Below, in pieces: positions 1-5,505 of a DNA stretch of 5,532 nt (its first letter is position 1; each line of letters opens with the position of its first letter). The notes under the pieces are model-generated. The model ran no database searches, was not told the DNA's origin, and saw only the letters and a list, made by a program, of their open reading frames with translations. Position numbers and translations under genes: made by a program. This DNA comes from an uncultured Pseudodesulfovibrio sp. (GTDB lineage: Bacteria; Desulfobacterota; Desulfovibrionia; Desulfovibrionales; Desulfovibrionaceae): NCBI GenBank assembly GCA_947259235.1, contig CAMYLL010000203.1, forward strand, positions 1 through 5,532, in the 5' to 3' direction.

Positions 1-579
1 CATCAGAATCTCGTCGCCCCTGGAGAACCCGTACTTGTCGTTGTAGGACTTGAAATAGTCGAGGTCGCAATAGGCCAGAGCAAAATCCTCCCCGGCGTCG
101 ATGAGCTGCTGAATGCGCTGGATGATGGATGTGTTGCCCGGCAATTTGGAAAGCGGATTCGCGTCCAGGGCGCGCATGGCCCTGCACAGGGTCAGGTTGA
201 TGCGGTCGCGCACTTCGGAAGGGTTGAAGGGGCGCACCAGAAAATCGTCCACCTCTATGACGTTCCAGTTCCAGGGCGTCTCCACATCCACGGGGTCCAC
301 GCACATGATCACCGGCAACTGACGGTAGACATTCTCGCTCTTGACCAGATTGGCCACGTCCTTGCCTGAAATATCCGACAACCGGTTGTCCACGATGAGC
401 AGGTCCGGCGGGTCGTTGAACATGTGCTCGATGGCCCCGCCCCCCTTCTCGAAGACGGTAAACTCAAGCACTTCCGGGGCCCAGAGCGAGCGGAGCATCT
501 CGGCGAGCAAGGCGTCGGGCGAGAGCAGATACGCGGTCTGCTTGCGCTGAAACAGGGATTCCTCAAGCGTCTGGTTCAT
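1..579 (-). CDS. Response regulator with receiver-like domain and GGDEF domain (5' part; C-terminus outside the window)
   Basis: Read from ATG at 579, the frame is open for 193 codons to the window edge, so only the N-terminal part is present. Residues about 15-130 look like a two-component receiver: the DLLIVDNRLSD stretch puts a likely phospho-acceptor at Asp64, and FLVRPF (113-118) is the end-of-domain motif. Residues 141-193 begin a GGDEF (diguanylate cyclase) domain of the NPLxxLPGN subtype: NPLSKLPGN, then CDLDYFKSYNDKYG, carrying the metal-binding aspartate (D172) and the N180-D181 substrate-contact pair known in this family, then RGDE. The GGDEF signature itself would lie beyond base 1, so catalytic competence cannot be judged. 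The family makes c-di-GMP from two GTP in the cytoplasm. The receiver is degenerate: no acidic pair near the N-terminus and Arg116 where Lys is usual. AGGTG, 7 bases before the ATG, supports the start. Confidence 0.88.
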   Translation of the reverse strand, partial: MNQTLEESLFQRKQTAYLLSPDALLAEMLRSLWAPEVLEFTVFEKGGGAIEHMFNDPPDLLIVDNRLSDISGKDVANLVKSENVYRQLPVIMCVDPVDVETPWNWNVIEVDDFLVRPFNPSEVRDRINLTLCRAMRALDANPLSKLPGNTSIIQRIQQLIDAGEDFALAYCDLDYFKSYNDKYGFSRGDEILM

Positions 580-583
580 GAAT

Positions 584-588
584 TGACA
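584..588 (-). promoter_or_regulatory. Ribosome binding site of the receiver-GGDEF gene
   Basis: AGGTG on the minus strand lies 7 bases before the ATG at 579. It supports this start over internal ATG codons. I find no convincing sigma70 promoter in the 106-base gap upstream. Confidence 0.6.
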
Positions 589-650
589 CCTAGCACCAGG
601 GGCGCGCTTCGTCAAAGAAAGACAGGATATTGCGAAAAGAAAAGCGTGGA

Positions 651-676
651 TAAAATACGCCGGGAGTCTCACCGGC
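651..676 (-). terminator. Weak intrinsic terminator candidate after the HDOD gene
   Basis: Ten bases past the HDOD stop codon the minus strand has GCCGG, an 8-base loop, CCGGC, then GTATTTTA. The stem is only 5 bp and the T-run is broken, so termination may be partial and the receiver-GGDEF gene could still be reached by read-through. Confidence 0.4.
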
Positions 677-685
677 ACACCCCGA

Positions 686-1522
686 CTAGAAGGTCACGTC
701 AGACACCTCTATGAACTGCTCGGCCATCTCGTCCATGACCTTGTCGAGATCGGACATCTTGAACTTCAGCTCAATGAGCGCCTCCGGGCGCAGGTAGGCT
801 GTCTGGTCGTCGCCCGAGTTGCCGAACTCGAAGAGGCGTACCAGGAAATCGCCCAGATGGACCACGCAGGACATGGGCTTGTAAAACTCCGCCAGATGCG
901 GCGCGTGATGACGGGCCATGGCTTCGCGGATATTGGGCGGCAGCCCCCAATGCCGTGCCAGCCATGCGTTGATGCGATCATGGCCAAAACCCATGACGTC
1001 CTTTTCCGCCTGAAAATAGGTCATCTCCTTGGACTGCACCGTGCTGACGATCTGATCGTGCAGATCGGGCAGCTGGACCGCCGTGACCACCTTGCCCAGG
1101 TCGTGCAACAGTCCTGCCACGGCATATTCCTCCGGGTCCTCGAATCCGGCCCGACGGGCAATGATGTTGCAGGCCGTGGCGCAGCCCAGGCTGTGCTCCC
1201 ACAGCCCCTTCATGGACATGACCATCATGTCGAACACCGAGGTGGAAATGATGATGCCCCGCAAAACGTTGAAGCCGAGCAGCACCAGCGCGTGCTGGAT
1301 AGAGCTGATGCGGCCGGGAAAACCGTAGATGGGCGAATTGACCATCTTGAGCACCTTGGCGGAGAGCACCTGATCACGGGAGATAACCTTGGCTATGGCC
1401 TCGCTTGAGGCGTCCGGGTCGGCCATGAGTGAGGTCAGCTCCTCAAGAACCGTTGGAAGGGTCGGCAGGTCGGCCACCTGCAGGATCTTCCCCTTGACGA
1501 TGGTCTTCAGGTCCTCGTCCAT
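686..1522 (-). CDS. HDOD-domain signalling protein
   Basis: A 278-residue protein that is almost entirely one HDOD domain, the HD-superfamily relative found in bacterial signalling proteins. The domain runs from about residue 13 (ILQVADLPTLPTVLEEL) to 230. It has the usual early block (VISRDQVLSAKVLKMVNSPIYG, abridged here as residues 47-67), the SSIQHALVLLGFNVLRG helix (73-89), and a later HD-like half. That half includes LLHDLGK (138-144), GFGHDRINAWLARHWGLP (178-195), ARHH (203-206) and VVHLGD (220-225). HDOD domains are usually regarded as non-catalytic, yet several metal-ligand-type residues remain here (H110, H140-D141, H181, H205/H206, D225). No DNA-binding, EAL or kinase domain is attached. 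The ATG at 1522 is preceded by AGAGG at 8 bases. The start lies 3 bases after the stop of the upstream small gene, so the two are almost certainly co-transcribed and translationally coupled. Its exact target is unknown. Confidence 0.9.
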   Translation of the reverse strand: MDEDLKTIVKGKILQVADLPTLPTVLEELTSLMADPDASSEAIAKVISRDQVLSAKVLKMVNSPIYGFPGRISSIQHALVLLGFNVLRGIIISTSVFDMMVMSMKGLWEHSLGCATACNIIARRAGFEDPEEYAVAGLLHDLGKVVTAVQLPDLHDQIVSTVQSKEMTYFQAEKDVMGFGHDRINAWLARHWGLPPNIREAMARHHAPHLAEFYKPMSCVVHLGDFLVRLFEFGNSGDDQTAYLRPEALIELKFKMSDLDKVMDEMAEQFIEVSDVTF

Positions 1523-1525
1523 GCG

Positions 1526-1933
1526 CTATGCCTCTGTTTCCATAGTGTTTTCACCGCTGCCGCCGTGTTCATCAGGCTCCGTTTCCATGGATTCCATCGC
1601 CTTTTGTCTCGCTTCCTGCGCGGCGGCCTTGATCTTGAAATACTGGGCCATGCGATCACGGACGCGAACCATCCATTTGTCTTCGCCGTAGCGTCGAAAC
1701 AGTACGCTCATCCGTTCCATGCGTTCGGCATATTTGGTTCCCGCACCGGCTCCTCCCATTTCAACGGGATGCCCCTGCACGGTGATGCGGTCGATCTTCA
1801 TGTTCTGAAGCCGGGCGATGAGACTGTCCGTCAGCTCCATGCCTTCGGCCATGATGGTCATGCCCCCCTCCTTGACCACGGGGCGGGCGAGCTTCATCCC
1901 CGATCGGGCGAGGTCTATGGGAATCTTCTGCAT
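1526..1933 (-). CDS. Small 'LARPV'-type protein, probable partner of the HDOD protein
   Basis: A 135-residue cytoplasmic protein from ATG at 1933. Residues 5-55 follow the pattern IDLARSGMKLARPVV, GG.TIMAEGMELTDSLIARL, IDRITVQG. This resembles the short N-terminal module seen before HD-GYP domains (DUF3391-like) and in standalone proteins next to HDOD genes; the likeness is by eye. Residues 66-116 are basic and helical (ERMERMSVLFRRYGEDKW, then an Ala/Lys/Gln-rich helix), and the last 20 are acidic (METEPDEHGG onward). A GTG start at 1984 in the same frame would add 17 residues. I prefer 1933 because the protein then starts directly at the conserved module, although neither start has a strong Shine-Dalgarno (a GAGA/AGAAG stretch lies upstream of 1933). 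The stop lies 3 bases before the HDOD ATG, so the two probably act together. No catalytic motif is visible. Confidence 0.75.
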   Translation of the reverse strand: MQKIPIDLARSGMKLARPVVKEGGMTIMAEGMELTDSLIARLQNMKIDRITVQGHPVEMGGAGAGTKYAERMERMSVLFRRYGEDKWMVRVRDRMAQYFKIKAAAQEARQKAMESMETEPDEHGGSGENTMETEA

Positions 1934-2029
1934 TATGGCGTCTTCTCTGTTTGTCGGTGCAGCCCGGTTTTCAATACACTTCACCTTACACGGTCACGGG
2001 GATTGCCTCAAGCCCGCACACGGAGACTT

Positions 2030-2062
2030 CATTCGAAAAGAATGGGCATTCCAAAAGGATGC
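2030..2062. repeat. Tandem 15-base near-repeat, each unit a small hairpin
   Basis: CATTCGAAAAGAATG (2030-2044) is followed two bases later by CATTCCAAAAGGATG (2047-2061), giving 13 of 15 identical bases at a 17-base period. Each copy is self-complementary around an AAAA core. The first pairs CATTC with GAATG; the second pairs GCATTCC with GGATGC with one bulged T. They lie about 20 bases past the dprA stop and about 100 bases before the LARPV gene. No clean T-run follows on the minus strand, so a classical terminator is not well supported. An RNA-stability or binding-site role is possible but unproven. Confidence 0.6.
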
Positions 2063-2081
2063 ACAGGGTTCCACACCGGAA

Positions 2082-3413
2082 TCACGCATCGCACTCTGGC
2101 TCCCTGGCAAGATACCACATGCCGGGCAACTGATGCACCGCGCCGCGCATCTCAAGCATGAGCAGCACCTGACTCACCCGTGACGACTCCCACCCCAAGG
2201 TGCGCCCCAAGGCATCAATATGCAGCTTCTCGCCGGCAGCAAGCACATCCATGAGCGCCCGCTCTTCGGCATCGAGAACCAGCCCCTTTCGCTCCACGGC
2301 GCTGGGCCGTTTCCTGGCACTGGTCGGGGATTTTCCGGCTTCGGCATCTGTTTTGGTTCCGGCCGGAGTCGCGTCTGACGGAGCGACCTTTCCAGGATTA
2401 TTCGCCTGTATCCCGGCCGTCTTACCCGCCATGCCCGCCAGATTCATTTCCGAAAGGACAACCAGCGGATCGTCAGTCTCATCAAGGGGCTCGGGGTCGG
2501 GAATGGCGGCCAGCTCACGAGCGAAATCGAAACGCAGAATCTCGACGATATCCTCCGCGCTCTCCACCAGGGACGCGCCCTGCTTGATGAGTTTGTGACA
2601 CCCTGTGAAGGTGGGCTGTCCAAGAGGCCCCGGCAGGGCAAAGACCTCACGGCCATGCTCTCCGGCCAGCCTGGCGGTGATCAGGCTGCCGCTGTTGTGG
2701 GCGGCCTCGGCAACAAGCACACCGAGCGACAGTGCGCTGATGATCCGGTTCCTGAAAGGGAAATTACCAGGCCGCGGCGATACGCCCGGACCAAACTCCG
2801 TGACCACCAGCCCCTTGGCGTCAAGTGCGCGCCGAACGTCAACATTGTCGTATGGATAGGCTATATCAAGCCCGCAACCAAGCACAGCGATTGAACTGCC
2901 TATCCCTGACAGACCGCCCAAGTGGGCCTGTCTGTCTATGCCCAGCGCCAGACCGGAGATCACGGTGATGCCGATACGTGAGAGTTGGGCGCTGATTCGG
3001 CCTGCCGAGTTCAGCCCGAGGGCAGTGCATTCACGCGCGCCCACCACGGCCACACCGGGATTCTTCAAGAGTGAGACATCACCGCTGACATACAGCATGC
3101 ACGGCGGGTCTTCGATATTTTTGAGAGATTCGGGAAAACGAGGATCGAACCAGGTGACCACCTCCATCCCCGCCTTGATCGCTTCGCGATACTCCACCTC
3201 AGCCTTTGGGCGCCACTTTTCAGCCGCGCAGGATTTGGCCACTCCCCTGAGTGCGCGCTCTTGCTCGGGGTCCACAGCCGGCCAACCGGAAGTACTACGG
3301 ACGATCTCGTAAGCACTCGGATAGTGAGCGAAAAGCACCTTCCACAGCTTGGGGCCAAGGCGCGGCGTATGCCTCAGGGCGAGACAGGCGAAAAACTCTT
3401 TTTGCAGGTCCAT
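2082..3413 (-). CDS. dprA: DNA-processing protein DprA (Smf)
   Basis: DprA binds single-stranded DNA and loads RecA onto it during natural transformation, and is also widespread in bacteria not known to be competent. From ATG at 3413 the protein is 443 residues. An N-terminal helical region (1-85, with the RLGPKLWK HhH/SAM-like turn) precedes the Rossmann-fold core (about 90-292). Core motifs are DPRFPESL, VAVVGARE (122-128), SGLALGID (153-160), FPFRNRIIS (218-226), SGSLITAR (241-248), FALPGPLGQ and GCHKLIKQGA. A winged-helix DprA C-terminal domain follows at about 380-435. The linker between core and winged helix (about 296-379) is long, Ala/Lys/Thr/Pro-rich and probably disordered. An in-frame GTG at 3425 would add four residues, but GGAG at 3428-3431 is too close to it (2 bases) and rather far from the ATG (14), so the start is uncertain by a few codons. 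A terminator lies just upstream, so dprA probably has its own promoter or depends on read-through. Confidence 0.95.
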   Translation of the reverse strand: MDLQKEFFACLALRHTPRLGPKLWKVLFAHYPSAYEIVRSTSGWPAVDPEQERALRGVAKSCAAEKWRPKAEVEYREAIKAGMEVVTWFDPRFPESLKNIEDPPCMLYVSGDVSLLKNPGVAVVGARECTALGLNSAGRISAQLSRIGITVISGLALGIDRQAHLGGLSGIGSSIAVLGCGLDIAYPYDNVDVRRALDAKGLVVTEFGPGVSPRPGNFPFRNRIISALSLGVLVAEAAHNSGSLITARLAGEHGREVFALPGPLGQPTFTGCHKLIKQGASLVESAEDIVEILRFDFARELAAIPDPEPLDETDDPLVVLSEMNLAGMAGKTAGIQANNPGKVAPSDATPAGTKTDAEAGKSPTSARKRPSAVERKGLVLDAEERALMDVLAAGEKLHIDALGRTLGWESSRVSQVLLMLEMRGAVHQLPGMWYLAREPECDA

Positions 3414-3433
3414 CAAGACACGCACGGCTCCAT

Positions 3434-3477
3434 AGAAAGAAAAGGCCGGGACCGCATGTCAACGCGCAGTCCCGGCC
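3434..3477 (-). terminator. Strong rho-independent terminator of the CpoB-like gene
   Basis: On the minus strand GGCCGGGAC (3477-3469) pairs perfectly with GTCCCGGCC (3452-3444). The 9-bp GC-rich stem can be extended by about three inner pairs and is followed directly by TTTTCTTTCT. It starts 24 bases after the stop codon of the lipoprotein gene and ends about 20 bases before the dprA start. The loop contains TTGACA, a perfect sigma70 -35 hexamer. Confidence 0.9.
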
Positions 3478-3500
3478 ATGTTGTTGCAAGAAAATCCAGA

Positions 3501-4388
3501 TCAGCCTCCCAGGCGGCTCAGCTCCTTGCGGGCCAGCCCTGCCGGGGCGGACTTGGGAAAGTCCTCCACCAGCGCCCTGAGGTAGAACACCGCGTTGTCC
3601 GGGTCACCCACCTGATCATACGCCATGCCGATCTTGAGCAGGGCTGAAGCGGATTTGGCGTGCTTGGGGAACCTGCTGGTGACCTCCTTGAAGGTCAGGA
3701 TGGCCTGGGCGTAATTTTTTTGCGAATAATAGGTCTCGCCCTTCCAGTACAGGGCGTTTGGAACAAGGTCCCCCTTGGGATTCTTTGAAAGATATTCGTC
3801 AAAAGCTCCTCGCGCGCCTTCAAAATCCTTGGCGTAGTATTTGGCAAGACCTGCGTCGTATGCCGCCTTTGCACCCATGGCAGCAGGCTTGACAGCTTTG
3901 GCCGGGGCCGGTTTTGCCACGGTCTTGCTCCGCGAGGCAGCTTCGGGGCGTTCGACAACCGTGGGCTCGGGGATGACAACCGGAGGACCGGGAACCTCTG
4001 CCCACGGTTTTTCCTCTCCGCTCTCTGCCACGGCCGAGCCCGCCTCGGGAGCACCGTCGACCCACCCACTTTCTTCCGGCTTGAGATCGCTGGACGCCCA
4101 ACCCTTTGTCTGGTTCATATCGTCGGGGGCATCCACGACGGCTGTCCCCTTGAGGAGTGCCAGTTCCTCTTCAATTGCTGCCAATCTCTTGTCCAGCATT
4201 TCGGCGGCCTCGGCACTCTGATCAGCCTGTTTGCGCTGTTGCTCACGAAAATTCAGGAAGCTTTCTTCCAGACTCTTGATTCGCCACTCGGTGCTCGCCT
4301 CGGTTGTGGCTGCAGTCTGTTTGGCGGCGGTGCAGCCGATGGCCGACAGGCTGAGGGCGGCGACCAGGGCGAGCGTTACGTATTTCAT
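3501..4388 (-). CDS. CpoB/YbgF-like TPR lipoprotein
   Basis: A 295-residue exported protein. Residues 1-18 form a signal peptide with a lipobox-like SAIGC, giving a probable lipid-modified Cys19 (-3 is Ala rather than the usual Leu). Residues about 34-80 are a charged heptad-like coiled coil (IKSLEESFLNFREQQ onward to IEEELALLKG), as in the trimerisation region of CpoB/YbgF. Residues 82-172 are a Pro/Ala/Glu-rich linker. Residues 173-293 hold three TPR-like repeats: AYDAGLAKYYAKDFEGA, ALYWKGETYYSQKNYAQA and ALLKIGMAYDQVGDPDNA. In Escherichia coli CpoB coordinates outer-membrane constriction by Tol-Pal with peptidoglycan synthesis. A periplasm-facing envelope role is therefore likely, but no tol or pal genes are adjacent here, and other coiled-coil/TPR lipoproteins (BamD-like) are possible. 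The ATG at 4388 is preceded by GGGAG at 9 bases. It is transcribed alone, ending at the terminator at 3434-3477. Confidence 0.85.
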   Translation of the reverse strand: MKYVTLALVAALSLSAIGCTAAKQTAATTEASTEWRIKSLEESFLNFREQQRKQADQSAEAAEMLDKRLAAIEEELALLKGTAVVDAPDDMNQTKGWASSDLKPEESGWVDGAPEAGSAVAESGEEKPWAEVPGPPVVIPEPTVVERPEAASRSKTVAKPAPAKAVKPAAMGAKAAYDAGLAKYYAKDFEGARGAFDEYLSKNPKGDLVPNALYWKGETYYSQKNYAQAILTFKEVTSRFPKHAKSASALLKIGMAYDQVGDPDNAVFYLRALVEDFPKSAPAGLARKELSRLGG

Positions 4389-4434
4389 TGAAGAATTCTC
4401 CCGTCTGACACGTTGTATCGTTCAATGAGAAATA
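4381..4434. repeat. Inverted repeat spanning the leader and start codon of the CpoB-like gene
   Basis: TATTTCATTGAA (4381-4392) and TTCAATGAGAAATA (4421-4434) are reverse complements over 12 bases apart from a 2-base insertion; the inner 8 bases match perfectly. In minus-strand RNA the right arm includes the AUG start codon (4388-4386), and the 28-base spacer holds the GGGAG ribosome-binding site. The stem is AU-rich, so stability is uncertain. Confidence 0.55.
4398..4402 (-). promoter_or_regulatory. Ribosome binding site of the CpoB-like gene
   Basis: GGGAG on the minus strand lies 9 bases before the ATG at 4388 and fixes this start. It sits in the loop of the inverted repeat at 4381-4434. 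Confidence 0.7.
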
Positions 4435-4457
4435 GGCGATCAATGGATTTTTTGCAA
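4429..4457 (-). promoter_or_regulatory. Candidate sigma70 promoter for the CpoB-like gene
   Basis: On the minus strand TTGCAA (4457-4452) and TATTTC (4434-4429) are separated by exactly 17 bases. The -35 matches 4 of 6 consensus bases and the -10 only 3 of 6. It would start RNA near 4422 and give a leader of about 33 bases. A weaker alternative is TTGATC with GATACA closer to the gene. Confidence 0.3.
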
Positions 4458-4466
4458 GAAGTCCAT
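4443..4466. repeat. 24-base imperfect palindrome in the divergent promoter region
   Basis: The stretch from ATGGAT (4443-4448) to GTCCAT (4461-4466) is symmetric around TGCA (4453-4456), with two T/G mismatches in 10 pairs. As RNA it would form a 10-bp hairpin with two G-U pairs. It overlaps the candidate -35 of the minus-strand promoter and touches the candidate -10 of the plus-strand promoter, a position typical of operators. No known regulator consensus is recognised. Confidence 0.4.
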
Positions 4467-4471
4467 ACAAT
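4444..4471 (+). promoter_or_regulatory. Candidate promoter for the membrane-protein gene
   Basis: TACAAT (4466-4471) matches the -10 consensus at 5 of 6 bases. The best -35, TGGATT at 16-base spacing, matches only 3 of 6. RNA starting near 4478 would have a leader of about 105 bases, in which I recognise no riboswitch. Confidence 0.35.
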
Positions 4472-4584
4472 GACACCGTCACAGCAGTAAGCGTGCACCT
4501 TGCGGAGACGAGCTTTTTCAGGCAAATAACCCACGCGGCATGGGCGCAACGCCGGGCCGACAAGCACTCGGAGTATTCACAGCC

Positions 4585-5505
4585 ATGAGCATACAAGAAA
4601 GCCTGACACTCATCGCGATCATGCTGGCACCGGCCTTTTTCAGCCTGCTCGGCATGGCCGCCCTCGGCAGTCCGGCGGTGGCCGTCATTAGCGAGATATC
4701 GGCCAAAACAAAACGCCGGGTATTCTATGACAAATACGGCCAGCAAACGGCTGCCATGGGACTTCTTCTCCTGCTGCTATTCCTGGTGATCCAAGCCGGA
4801 GCTTCCGCCCTCGCCGTGATCAGGTTTCCCCAATTGGCCAGCCGCTTCTTCATCCCTTCGCTACCAATCATCATCGCAATTAGCGCCATGGGCGTCTTTG
4901 CCGTTCTCGGCCTGGCTTATTTCGCCACCTGGAAGAAAATGCGCAACGCCAAGGGGATACATATGGCCATGGGCATGATCGCCGCTGTGGCCGCCCTCAC
5001 CGCCGTGGCCGTGGCGGTTTCGGTCAAGCTGCTGATCGGCCTGCCTCCCGAAGCAGGGCAATATCCCCTGACCGCCGGGTCGATGCTCTGGCCCATGAGC
5101 GCCATGTACGTCGTTCTGTGCGTCTGCGCCGCCGCAGGCCTGAGCTGTGTCTACCTTGTCATCAGACGCAACAAGGACGACTTCGGACGCGACTACTATC
5201 GCTTCTCCCTCAACCTGGCCTCGCGCTGGGCCCTTGTCTCCATGCTCATTTTTCTTGCCTGTCAGGGCTGGCTCTTCGCCGTGCTTCCCGACATGTTCAG
5301 GACCATGACCATGCAGACCCCACTGGGACTGGTCTGGGCAGCAGGCTGTATTCTGGGACTCGCCTGTGCGGGACTCTGGGCGGCAACAGCCAGGAGCGAC
5401 ACTCCCCTTCGGCTCAAGGGGTTAACCATCCTTGCAGCCGGTCTTCTGTGGCTCATGCATGCAATGAATGTCACGGTGTTCATGAACTACATGTCAATGT
5501 TCTAA
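4585..5505 (+). CDS. Multi-pass membrane protein of unknown function
   Basis: I do not recognise this protein. From ATG at 4585 it has 306 residues and about eight hydrophobic segments: roughly 8-36, 55-79, 91-116, 126-152, 168-194, 211-235, 246-268 and 277-303. It is therefore an integral, presumably inner-membrane protein with almost no soluble domain. Short charged loops include SAKTKRRVFYDKYGQQ (39-54), TWKKMRNAKG (115-124) and IRRNKDDFGRDYY (193-205). The positive-rich loops at 41-45, 117-123 and 194-202 would all be cytoplasmic under the positive-inside rule. There are only two histidines (H126 and H292), both in or beside membrane helices, and several scattered cysteines without a CxxC motif. 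I see no signature of a transporter, sensor kinase or peptidase. GGAG lies 11 bases before 4585. An ATG at 4540 in the same frame would add 15 residues but has no ribosome-binding site. The gene is divergent from the CpoB-like gene, and no partner is visible before the window ends. Confidence 0.8.
   Translation: MSIQESLTLIAIMLAPAFFSLLGMAALGSPAVAVISEISAKTKRRVFYDKYGQQTAAMGLLLLLLFLVIQAGASALAVIRFPQLASRFFIPSLPIIIAISAMGVFAVLGLAYFATWKKMRNAKGIHMAMGMIAAVAALTAVAVAVSVKLLIGLPPEAGQYPLTAGSMLWPMSAMYVVLCVCAAAGLSCVYLVIRRNKDDFGRDYYRFSLNLASRWALVSMLIFLACQGWLFAVLPDMFRTMTMQTPLGLVWAAGCILGLACAGLWAATARSDTPLRLKGLTILAAGLLWLMHAMNVTVFMNYMSMF

Noticed and set aside
604..609. Possible TTGACG -35 upstream of the receiver-GGDEF gene
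   Set aside because: No acceptable -10 lies at 16-18 bases; the nearest candidate, TAGGTG, is the ribosome-binding site itself.
857..1408. 183-codon plus-strand frame inside the HDOD gene
   Set aside because: Fully antisense to the clear HDOD reading frame; composition typical of a shadow frame.
1988..2016. TTGAGG...TAAGGT promoter-like pair upstream of the LARPV gene (minus strand)
   Set aside because: Spacing is 17 but the -10 matches only 3 of 6 bases; such pairs are expected by chance in a gap of this size.
1565..2161. Long plus-strand open frame opposite the LARPV gene
   Set aside because: It lies antisense to a well-supported gene and into the gap, has no ribosome-binding site, and its His/Arg-rich translation looks like the complement of a GC-rich coding strand.
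4472..4584. Long leader of the membrane-protein gene as a riboswitch
   Set aside because: Only short hairpins (TGAC/GTCA, GGCG/CGCC) are visible and no known riboswitch core motif is recognisable.
4243..4746. Minus-strand frame across the divergent promoter region
   Set aside because: It overlaps both the lipoprotein start and the membrane-protein start, has no ribosome-binding site or recognisable domain, and would obliterate the promoters.
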